A stretch of 36,027 nt of DNA. Source: Propionivibrio sp. (GTDB lineage: Bacteria; Pseudomonadota; Gammaproteobacteria; Burkholderiales; Rhodocyclaceae). The translations under genes were made by a program, and so were the position numbers. This document shows positions 22,120 through 29,223 of this stretch, piece by piece (within the stretch, counting starts at the first letter, position 1; each line of letters starts with the position of its first letter). The notes beneath the pieces are model-generated. The model was not told the origin of the DNA and searched no databases. It was given only the letters and a program-made list of their open reading frames with translations. The stretch spans positions 1 to 36,027 of the forward strand of contig JARKPC010000055.1 of the NCBI GenBank assembly GCA_029975435.1. Reading direction: 5' to 3'.

Positions 22120-22248
22120 ACACGCGGCGTAGCGCCGTTCGCCGGATTGCCGAACGAGCCACCGGTAGCGCTTCCCGGCACACCAGAGCGCGCAAGCGAC
22201 GACATTGTCGAGCGTCAGCGTGGTCGCCACACGGCGCAATTGCCGCGT
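22120..22248 (-). pseudogene. Decayed fragment of hydE
   Basis: The minus strand encodes TLTLDNVVACALWCAGK and VRQSGERRYAACV, which match TLTLDDVVACARWCADK and VLQSGERRDAAFV of the intact HydE. At nucleotide level 22133-22218 aligns without gaps to about 24541-24626, with roughly 71 of 86 positions identical by eye. A one-base deletion follows in the 22220-22240 part, shifting the frame relative to hydE. There is no radical-SAM cysteine triad, start or full-length frame. It has the same orientation as hydE, about 2.4 kb away. Confidence 0.8.
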
Positions 22249-22394
22249 CTGGAAAACTGGATATCTTCGACGGTTTGCTCCGTCCAGACGAAGTCAGCAT
22301 GACCGGCGGCGAATTCATCGTCGTCGAGTGCAAGAACATCACGGCAATTGCATGGATGTCTTTGGAATTACAGACGACAGTAAAAGTCCTGCAT

Positions 22395-22467
22395 CGTCAT
22401 TCCGGCGAAAGCCGGAATCCCGGGTTTTGGAGCGCCGACTGGGTCCCGGCCTTCGCCGGGAGGACGG
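22395..22467. repeat. REP-like palindromic repeat
   Basis: CGTCATTCCGGC-gaaa-GCCGGAAT and, about 25 bases on, TCCCGGC-cttc-GCCGGGA form two hairpins in the arrangement of the common proteobacterial dispersed repeat whose minus-strand reading gives the tell-tale GIPAFAGMT. It lies in a non-coding gap. Other copies elsewhere in the genome are expected but cannot be seen here. Confidence 0.75.
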
Positions 22468-22711
22468 TGTCCGGACGAATTGGATCTTTTTGTAGAACCT
22501 GTCAAGAATGTTTTGTGCATTTCCGTTTTTGTCATGAAAAGGACAAGAAGCCATGGAAATTTTTGGAGGCAAAAGACCATCCGGTCAGTCGCAACGGCAA
22601 GCACACCGCGATTTATGCTCCCCGGCATCTCCCAGGCGCCGAGACAGGCACCTCGGCGCTGGCTACTGCGACCTTGAGGCATGCCACAGTCTTCAAATGG
22701 GCGGCCTTCAC

Positions 22712-23668
22712 CTATTCTCCCGACTCAGAGTTCCTTGTGCCCCGAGGTTGCAGCAACGTCCTGAAACCCTTGGCTCCGGTCAACGGCAGCCGTTCGGGCA
22801 AGGTGCTCCACTCCAGGATCTTCTCGATAATCAGGCGCTTCGTCTCGTCCGGCTGAGCCATTGTTGAAGCCATCCTGAAACAGAGAATCGATGTGTGGTT
22901 GTGCATTTGCAGACGGTAGTAGTAGGTCAATTGAGCGATCGTGCTGCGATAGACCCACAGGAACAGAGCGGAGATGAATTCGACGATTGCCGCGCCGCTC
23001 AGTATCAGGATATTGAAGTCCTGCGGCGGCCGCGTGAGGTTGAATCTCTCCACAGGACCGACATAGAGAGCAATGCCGATCAGCAGCAGCAAGAAGCCGA
23101 GCCACATCGCCAGCACGGCATTGAAGAAACTGCCCCGCGTCTGTTTGAGCCCGATTTCGTAGTAAGCGTCGAGTTGCGCGCGGCTGTAGCGAAGTAGCGG
23201 GAGCAACCCGGCGGCATCGCTCTGTTCCAGCCGATCGATTGCATCCTGCTCGGTTTCGCGCACGCTCTCCTTGACCCGTTCAATAGCCGTATCCTGGATC
23301 TCGAAGGAGATATCAGCGACGAAACCGGCCACTCCAAGTACCAGGCCGGTTGCCCAGAATGGCGCGGCGAACAGGAAGAAAAATCCGAAGAAGGACGGTA
23401 TCCATCGCCACTTCTCCTCATTGGCAAAATCCCATAGCCGCTGCGGCAGGTCGTACCACGAATAATAGGCGATTGGCAGAAGCAGCACGAACAACGCAGC
23501 AACCAGACCCCACATGACTACCAGTGTTTTCGGATAGCGCACGAGGTACATTCGGAGCGTTTGGGCGAGCGGATCCCGTGACTTCTTCTGCAACAACTGT
23601 TCCGAACCCTGCTCTACGGTTCCTTGCGAACCGCCCTGCACTGTCTGGGGTGACGTATGTTCGGTCAT
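22712..23668 (-). CDS. Four-helix membrane protein, possible TRADD-N-associated-type 2TM domain
   Basis: A 318-residue protein of unknown function. A polar, Gln/Ser-rich N-terminus (1-42) precedes TM1 and TM2 (about 48-72 and 90-125, with FFGFFFLFAAPFWATGLVLG). A helical cytoplasmic linker (125-205, QDTAIERVKESVRETEQDAI) follows, then a second TM pair (about 208-232 and 245-270). The second half, with SFFNAVLAMWLGFLLLLIGIA, then LSGAAIVEFISALFLWVYRS and a YYYRLQMHNH tail, recalls the two-helix module described with TRADD-N domains in predicted conflict systems; that is from memory and uncertain. The start ATG at 23668 follows GGAGAG; a longer frame to 23977 is antisense or overlap noise. It lies 100 bases after hydE on the same strand and looks less GC-rich than its neighbours. 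Confidence 0.8.
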   Translation of the reverse strand: MTEHTSPQTVQGGSQGTVEQGSEQLLQKKSRDPLAQTLRMYLVRYPKTLVVMWGLVAALFVLLLPIAYYSWYDLPQRLWDFANEEKWRWIPSFFGFFFLFAAPFWATGLVLGVAGFVADISFEIQDTAIERVKESVRETEQDAIDRLEQSDAAGLLPLLRYSRAQLDAYYEIGLKQTRGSFFNAVLAMWLGFLLLLIGIALYVGPVERFNLTRPPQDFNILILSGAAIVEFISALFLWVYRSTIAQLTYYYRLQMHNHTSILCFRMASTMAQPDETKRLIIEKILEWSTLPERLPLTGAKGFRTLLQPRGTRNSESGE

Positions 23669-23679
23669 GATCACTCTCC

Positions 23680-23696
23680 GCATCAAGCGTTGATGC
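23680..23696. promoter_or_regulatory. Seven-base inverted repeat ahead of the membrane gene
   Basis: GCATCAA-gcg-TTGATGC sits immediately upstream of the GGAGAG ribosome site of the membrane-protein gene, in the 100-base gap after hydE. It may be an operator or a small mRNA hairpin. There is no U-tract, so a terminator is unlikely. Confidence 0.35.
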
Positions 23697-23768
23697 AACC
23701 TGAGACCCTTTCGGCTGAACCAGCCAACCGTGGAGACTACGCCTTCACTATAGGCGAGATATCCACGC

Positions 23769-24935
23769 TCAGACAATTCGCCCAGGGCGCTGGGCGAAAT
23801 GTGTTGAATCCCCCCACTGATTCTTCTCGATCCGCCGCCCGACCGAAGCGATACGGTTTTCCAGACAGACTGCGCACTGCTCGGCGGAATCGTCGAGGCA
23901 GGGCTTGCCGTCGTAGAGGGTGTACATCTTGCGTACGGCCGGCGGCGTGACCTGCGGCATGATGACATTGGCACCAAAGCGAAGCCCCTGTTCGCGGCCG
24001 TCGTCGGCCATCGCCTGCAGCGCGGTGGTGGCAGCGATGTTGACGTCGCGCAGCAACAATCGCGCGGCGGCGATCATGCGCAGGCCGAGGCGCAGGCGCT
24101 CGTCGGCCGGAGGAATCTCCGGTGCGCCGGGCAGCACGGCCTGGGCGTGCGGAATGTACGGTCCCATGCCGATCATGTCGACGTCCATGTCGCGGAAGAA
24201 CAAGAGGTCGCCGATCAGGTGGTCGACGGTCTGTCCCGGCAGGCCGATCATCACGCCGGTGCCGACCTGGTAGCCGATCTCGCGCAGACTCTTCAGGCAG
24301 GCGACGCGCGTCTCCAGACGTTGGCTTTCCGGGTGGAGCCGGGCAAAGAGTTCGGGGGACGAGCTCTCGATACGCAGCAGATAGCGGTGCGCGCCGGCGG
24401 CGAACCAGCGCGCGTACGTCTCCGGCGCCTGCTCGCCGACGCACAGGGTGATGCCCAGACCCTCGGGCTGTGCTTCGGTGCGGGTGGCGTCCTTGATCGC
24501 ACGGATCATCGCCTCGACGCGGCGCACGAAGGCAGCATCGCGCCGTTCGCCGGATTGCAGTACGAGCGAGCCGTAGCCCTTGTCGGCGCACCAGCGCGCG
24601 CAGGCGACGACGTCGTCAAGTGTCAGGCTGTAGCGCTTCACGGTGCGGTTGCCGCGACGGATGCCGCAGTAGTGGCAGTCGAGCACGCAGCGGTTGGAGA
24701 ACTCGACGAGGCCGCGCAGGCGCACGGTGTCGCCGCAGTGGGCGAGCATTACCTTCTCGGCGGCGGCGCGGATGACTTCGACCTCGTCCGGGTCGGCGGC
24801 GGTAAGGATGCGGCGTAGCACGTCAGTCGCGTCGCCGCGCTGCCAGTCGCTGTCCAGCAGGTCGGCAAGCTCGTACGCGCCGGCGCCGGGCGGCGCCGCG
24901 CGATGGTGCCAGACGATCCGGGCCGTCTGGCTCAC
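23769..24935 (-). CDS. hydE: [FeFe] hydrogenase maturase HydE (radical SAM)
   Basis: Radical SAM enzyme that works on the HydG-derived Fe(CO)2CN-cysteine synthon on the way to the diiron subcluster of the H-cluster. The 388-residue protein carries the CxxxCxxC triad (C83, C87, C90 in NRCVLDCHYCG), followed by TLDDVVACARWCADKGYGSL, LQSGERRDA, YLLRIESSSPELFARLHP, VGTGVMIGLPGQT, IGMGPYIPH and a C-terminal C-x7-C-x2-C (CLDDSAEQCAVC) matching the accessory cluster site of T. maritima HydE. The start is the GTG in a GTGA overlap with hydF. It is the last maturation gene of the operon. BioB is a homologue, but the blocks and context are those of HydE. Confidence 0.96.
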   Translation of the reverse strand: MSQTARIVWHHRAAPPGAGAYELADLLDSDWQRGDATDVLRRILTAADPDEVEVIRAAAEKVMLAHCGDTVRLRGLVEFSNRCVLDCHYCGIRRGNRTVKRYSLTLDDVVACARWCADKGYGSLVLQSGERRDAAFVRRVEAMIRAIKDATRTEAQPEGLGITLCVGEQAPETYARWFAAGAHRYLLRIESSSPELFARLHPESQRLETRVACLKSLREIGYQVGTGVMIGLPGQTVDHLIGDLLFFRDMDVDMIGMGPYIPHAQAVLPGAPEIPPADERLRLGLRMIAAARLLLRDVNIAATTALQAMADDGREQGLRFGANVIMPQVTPPAVRKMYTLYDGKPCLDDSAEQCAVCLENRIASVGRRIEKNQWGDSTHFAQRPGRIV

Positions 24936-26173
24936 GCGGCGGCCCCTTCGAGCGCGCGGCGGTAGGCGTCCAGGGCAGCGGGGAAGCATTGCAGCGAGCG
25001 GTCGAGCACGCCCTGCACCACCGAGATGGCCATGCCGTAGTTGGTCATCGGCACGCCCTGCCGGGCCGCGCGGTACTGGCGCGCGAGCATCTGCCGGCAC
25101 GTCACGGTGCAGCCGCCGCACTGCACGATCAGCGCGTACGGCGTGAGGTCGTCGGGAAAATCGCGACCGGATTTCACGTCGATCTCCAGGTTGCCGCCGG
25201 CGAACTGGCGCAGCCAGCGCGGGATCTTCACCCGCCCGATGTCGTCGGCCAGCGCGTGGTGCGAACAGGCTTCCGAGATCAGCACCCGGTCGCCCGGCCG
25301 CAGGCGCGAGAGGGCGCCGGCGCCCTCGGCCAGCCCGATCATGTCGCCCTTGAAGCGGGCCATCAGGATCGAGAAAGTGGTGAGCGGAATGTCGCGCGGC
25401 GTGTCGGCGGCGACCTTGAGCACCACCTGCGAGTCGCAGACGACGAGCTTCGGCGGCGTGGCGAGGCGTGCCAGCGCATCGGGCAGTTCGCGCTCCTTGA
25501 CCATCATGCCGGTCGCATCGCTGTCGAGGATGTCGCGCAGGGTCTGCACCTGCGGCAGGATCAGCCGCCCCTTCGGCGCGCCGAGGTCGATCGGCACGAC
25601 GAGGACGACGACGTCGCCCGGCCCGATCAGATCGCCGATCAGGCGCGCGTCCTCCAGGCCGCCCTCCGGCGCCTGGCGGAACATCGCTTCCTTGAGCGAG
25701 TCGATGCCCTGACCCTGGCCAGCGCTGACGACGACCGACTCGACGTTGTCGGCGGCCAGATCCATCAGCTGCGCCTTGCCCGGCTCCGCGAGGTCGGACT
25801 TGTTGAAGACGACGACGAACGGCGTTTTCCGTTCGCGCAGCGTGACGATCAATTCCTGTTCGAGCGACCCGACCCGCCCGTCATCAACGACGATCAGCGC
25901 GAGATCGACGCACTCCAGCACGGCACGGGTTTTCTGCACACGCAACGCGCCGAGTTCGCCCTCGTCGTCGAGACCGGCCGTATCCACGAACACCACGGCG
26001 CCGAGCGGCGCGAGTTCGTAGGCTTTCTCCACCGGGTCGGTGGTCGTTCCCGGATGCGCCGAGACGATCGACACCGACTGCCCGATCAGCGCGTTCATCA
26101 GCGTCGACTTGCCGCTGTTGCGCTTGCCGAAGAGGCCGATGTGCAGGCGCAGGCCCTTGGGGGTGTCTTGCAT
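24932..26173 (-). CDS. hydF: [FeFe] hydrogenase maturation GTPase HydF
   Basis: Scaffold GTPase on which the diiron subcluster is assembled before transfer to HydA. The 413-residue protein has an N-terminal Era/TrmE-like G domain (P-loop GKRNSGKS at 16-23, HPGTTTDP, DTAGLDD, NKSDL), a dimerisation middle domain, and a C-terminal cluster domain with ACSHHAL and VQCGGC. The family consensus is CxH-x(46-53)-HCxxC. Here the residue before CxxC is Gln instead of His, with 45 residues between; the three cysteines are kept. The ATG follows AAGGA. The gene is 196 bases downstream of aspA, a gap holding inverted repeats, and is coupled to hydE by GTGA. Confidence 0.96.
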   Translation of the reverse strand: MQDTPKGLRLHIGLFGKRNSGKSTLMNALIGQSVSIVSAHPGTTTDPVEKAYELAPLGAVVFVDTAGLDDEGELGALRVQKTRAVLECVDLALIVVDDGRVGSLEQELIVTLRERKTPFVVVFNKSDLAEPGKAQLMDLAADNVESVVVSAGQGQGIDSLKEAMFRQAPEGGLEDARLIGDLIGPGDVVVLVVPIDLGAPKGRLILPQVQTLRDILDSDATGMMVKERELPDALARLATPPKLVVCDSQVVLKVAADTPRDIPLTTFSILMARFKGDMIGLAEGAGALSRLRPGDRVLISEACSHHALADDIGRVKIPRWLRQFAGGNLEIDVKSGRDFPDDLTPYALIVQCGGCTVTCRQMLARQYRAARQGVPMTNYGMAISVVQGVLDRSLQCFPAALDAYRRALEGAAA

Positions 26174-26218
26174 GGTCAGTCCTTGGAATTCATATGAGGG
26201 CTACGCGGATGTAGCTCC

Positions 26219-26372
26219 GTCTCCCCACTGACAAGGGGGGAACAAGGGGGGTTGAACAACGGTTCCGTGGCCCCACCAAACGCTGCAAACCCCTCCCGAC
26301 CTCCCCTTGTCAGGGGAGGGGCCGTCACGCCGTCGTCTGAGCTCCGAAACATTGTGGTTAGTCCGTTGTTCA
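26219..26372. repeat. Inverted-repeat element between aspA and hydF
   Basis: TCCCCactgacaaggggGGA (about 26220-26241) is met in inverse orientation by CTCCCCTTGTCAGGGGAG (about 26301-26318), the latter also a hairpin within CCCTCCC...GGGAGGGG. Independently, TGAACAACGG at 26253-26262 recurs inverted at 26363-26372, where it overlaps the aspA stop codon. The set looks like a small dispersed non-coding repeat (REP/MITE-like). No gene is supported in this 196-base gap. Confidence 0.6.
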
Positions 26373-27770
26373 CTTTCTGTACCCGAGCGCCGTCATCGCG
26401 TCCACCGACAGCAGGCGGTCGAGCACTTCCGGCGCAAGCAGGCCGCGGGCGAGAACGACTTCGCGGATCGTGCGTTTTTCGCGTTGCGCTTCCCTGGCCA
26501 CGTCGGCGGCGAGTTCATAGCCGAGCGCCGGCACCAGCGCGGTGACCTGCGCGTGCGAATGTTCGAGCAGGTCGGCGCAGCGTTCGGCGTCGGCCTCAAG
26601 CCCCTCGATGCAGTGGGTGCGGAACAGCGTGTCGGCGCGCTCCAGCAGGTCCAGGTTGCCGAGCAGCGCGTGCGCCACCAGCGGCAGGAAGGCGTTGAGC
26701 TCCAACTGGCCGGACTGGGCGGCAAGGGTCACCGCCTGATCCTGCGCGATGGCCTGCAGCGCGGCCTGGCCGACGGCTTCGCAGATCACCGGGTTGACCT
26801 TGCCCGGCATGACGCTGGAGCCGACCTGCACGGCCGGCAGGCGCAGTTCGCCGATCCCGGCGTGCGGGCCCGAGGCCAGGAGGCGCAGGTCGGAGGAAAT
26901 CTTGAACAGATTGACCGCGTGCGCCTTGAGGATGCCGGAGACTTCGACGAAGGCGTCGGCATTCTGCGTGGCGTCGACGAGGTTCTCGGCGCGCGCCAGG
27001 TTCATCTTCGTCACCTCGCGCAGCGCGTCGGTGACGCGGAAGATGTACTCGCGCGGCGCGGTGAGGCCGGTGCCGATCGCCGTGCCGCCAAGGTTGACCA
27101 CGCGGATTCGCTCCTCGCACTTGAACACGCGCCAGCGGTCGCGGCCGAAGGCTTCGGCCCACGCCGAAAATTCCGCGCCGAGCGTCATCGGGCAGGCGTC
27201 CTGCAACTGCGTGCGCCCGACCTTGACGATGTGCGCGAAGTCGCGTTCCCTGGCCTGGAACGCCGTCTGCAGCGCGGCGATGGCTTTCTCCAGGCGGCGC
27301 AGGCCATCGGTCGCCGCCACCTTGAGCGCCGTCGGAAAAACGTCGTTGGTCGACTGGTGCAGGTTGACATGATGCAGCGGATGCACGCGCCGGTACTCGC
27401 CGCGCCGGCCGCCAAGCGCTTCCTCGGCGCGGTTGGCGATCACCTCGTTGACGTTCATGTTGAGCGAGGTGCCGGCGCCGCCCTGCAGGGCGTCGACGAC
27501 GACGGCGGCGGTCAATGCGGCGTTTCCTTCGGCCAGTTCGCGGCAGGCATCGGCAATGGCCGCGCCGACCTCCTTGTCCAGATAGCCGAGCGCGGTGTTG
27601 GTCTGCGCGCAGGCGAGCTTGACGAGCGCCATGCCGCGCACCAACGACGGCGCGCACGGCCGCCCGGTCAGCGGAAAATTGATGAGCGCCCGCGCCGTGT
27701 GGATGCCGTAGAGGGCGTCGGCGGGGACGGCGAATTCGCCGAGGGAGTCGGTTTCGGTGCGTGTCGGCAT
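26370..27770 (-). CDS. aspA: Aspartate ammonia-lyase (fumarase/aspartase superfamily)
   Basis: Reversibly splits L-aspartate to fumarate and ammonia. The 466-residue protein has the superfamily blocks VNLHQSTNDVFPTALKVA, VGRTQLQDACPMTLG, GGTAIGTGL and the signature GSSVMPGKVNPV, whose flexible loop carries the catalytic serine. The C-terminal RTIREVVLARGLL resembles aspartases more than fumarases. The start is the ATG at 27770 after GGGAG, 19 bases beyond the hydG stop; upstream frame is antisense noise. It is embedded between hydG and hydF, so a role in supplying ammonia or fumarate to hydrogenase maturation or to fermentative metabolism is likely. I recall aspA beside hyd maturation genes in other anaerobes. 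Fumarase activity is not excluded. Confidence 0.92.
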   Translation of the reverse strand: MPTRTETDSLGEFAVPADALYGIHTARALINFPLTGRPCAPSLVRGMALVKLACAQTNTALGYLDKEVGAAIADACRELAEGNAALTAAVVVDALQGGAGTSLNMNVNEVIANRAEEALGGRRGEYRRVHPLHHVNLHQSTNDVFPTALKVAATDGLRRLEKAIAALQTAFQARERDFAHIVKVGRTQLQDACPMTLGAEFSAWAEAFGRDRWRVFKCEERIRVVNLGGTAIGTGLTAPREYIFRVTDALREVTKMNLARAENLVDATQNADAFVEVSGILKAHAVNLFKISSDLRLLASGPHAGIGELRLPAVQVGSSVMPGKVNPVICEAVGQAALQAIAQDQAVTLAAQSGQLELNAFLPLVAHALLGNLDLLERADTLFRTHCIEGLEADAERCADLLEHSHAQVTALVPALGYELAADVAREAQREKRTIREVVLARGLLAPEVLDRLLSVDAMTALGYRK

Positions 27771-27789
27771 CGGCGGCTGCTCCCTCGCC

Positions 27790-29193
27790 TCAGCAGAACA
27801 CGTCCCGCTTGCCGGCGCGGATGTGCGCCAGCATCTTCTCGGCGTTGCGTCGCGTCCTGGCGCCCATCTTGTCGAGTTCGCAGGCGATCGCCGCTTCGCC
27901 GACGCAGCGGGCGCTGTCCGAACCATAGTCGGTCAGGTATTCGAGGAAGGTGGTCACCGCGTTGGGGTCGCACTTCTGCTTGATCAGGCCGGGCTTGGCA
28001 AGATCCATGAAGTCCTGTCCGGTGCGCCCGAGCCGGTAGCAGGCGGTGCAGAACGAAGGGATGAAGCCCATCGCCGCGAGTTCGGCGATGACCTCGTCGA
28101 GCGAGCGATGGTCGCCGAGTTGGAACTGTCCCGAAGTCGTTTCGCCCTCGCTGTAACCGCCGGGGTTGGTGCGGCTGCCGGCGGATATCTGCGACACGCC
28201 GAGCGCGTAGCACTCTCGGCGGATCGCCGCCGATTCGCGCGTCGACAGGATGATTCCGGTATAGGGCACGGCAAGGCGGAGGATGGCGATGATCTTGCGG
28301 AAATCATCGTCCGACACCGGGGCCGGCGGATTGATCGACACGTCGGAGCCGTCCGCCGGCTCCATGCGCGGCACGCTGATGGTGTGGCAGCCGACGCCGA
28401 ACGCATCCTCCAGGTGCGCGATGTGCTGCATCAGGCTGAGGATTTCGAATCGCCAGTCAGCGAGGCCGAACAGCACCCCCATGCCGACGTCGTCGATGCC
28501 GGCCTGCATGGCGCGGTCGAGGGCGGTGGCGCGCCAGTCGAAGTCACGCTTCCTGCCGGAGAGGTGCACCGCCGCGTAGGTGTCGCGGTGGTAGGTCTCC
28601 TGGAACAGCTGGTAGGTACCGATCTCGGCCTTTTTCAATTGCGCGAATTCCTCGACCGTCAGCGGCGCAAGGTTTACGTTGAGCCGGCGGATATGGCCGT
28701 GCGCCTCGGTCACGTCATACACCGCCCGGATCGCGTCGAGCACGTAGTCGAAGCCACCGCGCGACGCCGCATACCCCTCGCCGGCGACCATCAGCAGGCG
28801 CTTGTGGCCTTGTTTTACCAGTTCGCGCACGTCGGAGCGGATGCCGTCCATGGAAAGCGCCGTGCGCGGCAAGGCCTTGTTGGCCGAACGAAAGGCGCAG
28901 TAGGTGCAGTCGTTGCCGCAGACGTTGGAAATGTACAACGGCGCGAACAGCACCATGCGCCGGCCGTAGATTTCTTCCTTGACCTGCCGCGCCGTGACGA
29001 ACAGTTCCTCCGCCAGATCCGGCGTGGCGATGCCACACAGCGCGGCCACCTCGGCCGCATCCAGTCCCTTCAGCTCACGTGCCTTGGCCAGGACCTCGCG
29101 CACGCGCCCGACGTCGGGCGCGGAAGCACGCAGGATGTCCTCCGCATCGGCGGGATGCAGCCACTCGGAGGCCGGACAGAAGTGCCTATCCAT
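27790..29193 (-). CDS. hydG: [FeFe] hydrogenase maturase HydG (radical SAM tyrosine lyase)
   Basis: Cleaves tyrosine to p-cresol and dehydroglycine and yields the CO and CN- ligands as an Fe(CO)2CN-cysteine synthon. The 467-residue protein has the SAM-cluster triad C92, C96, C99 (NVCGNDCTYCAF) and a C-terminal C-x2-C-x22-C (CTACYRLGRTGQDF ... KC) that binds the auxiliary [5Fe-5S] cluster; it is this site that separates HydG from the thiamine enzyme ThiH. Other matching blocks are MVAGEGYAASRG, YQLFQETYHRDTY, GMGVLFGLADWRFE, VPRMEPADGSD and SAGSRTNPGGY. The start is preceded by AGGGA and lies 30 bases after hydA. Confidence 0.97.
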   Translation of the reverse strand: MDRHFCPASEWLHPADAEDILRASAPDVGRVREVLAKARELKGLDAAEVAALCGIATPDLAEELFVTARQVKEEIYGRRMVLFAPLYISNVCGNDCTYCAFRSANKALPRTALSMDGIRSDVRELVKQGHKRLLMVAGEGYAASRGGFDYVLDAIRAVYDVTEAHGHIRRLNVNLAPLTVEEFAQLKKAEIGTYQLFQETYHRDTYAAVHLSGRKRDFDWRATALDRAMQAGIDDVGMGVLFGLADWRFEILSLMQHIAHLEDAFGVGCHTISVPRMEPADGSDVSINPPAPVSDDDFRKIIAILRLAVPYTGIILSTRESAAIRRECYALGVSQISAGSRTNPGGYSEGETTSGQFQLGDHRSLDEVIAELAAMGFIPSFCTACYRLGRTGQDFMDLAKPGLIKQKCDPNAVTTFLEYLTDYGSDSARCVGEAAIACELDKMGARTRRNAEKMLAHIRAGKRDVFC

Positions 29194-29223
29194 GCGCCAT
29201 TCCCTGTCGCCGTGAACTTCCGA

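Larger units (their letters stand above)
22059..22711. other. 653-base gap with no intact gene
   Basis: This stretch between the GGDEF-EAL gene and the membrane gene holds the hydE remnant (22120-22248) and a REP-like repeat (22395-22467), listed separately. The remaining parts (22250-22390 and 22470-22711) carry short open frames, for example one with GGEFIVVECKNITAI around 22300-22350, but none has a convincing start, ribosome site or family match. The part at 22480-22570 is AT-richer than its surroundings. It reads like accumulated debris at a recombination junction. Confidence 0.7.

Noticed and set aside
22275-22856. Open frame of 193 codons starting at TTG
   Set aside because: It crosses the REP-like repeat and then runs antisense into the membrane gene. 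It has no ribosome site, and only a short plausible stretch near 22300-22350.
24541-24656. hydE-like similarity explained by bioB
   Set aside because: BioB is homologous to HydE, but the fragment at 22120-22248 matches the local hydE at nucleotide level over the same blocks, so hydE is the simpler source.
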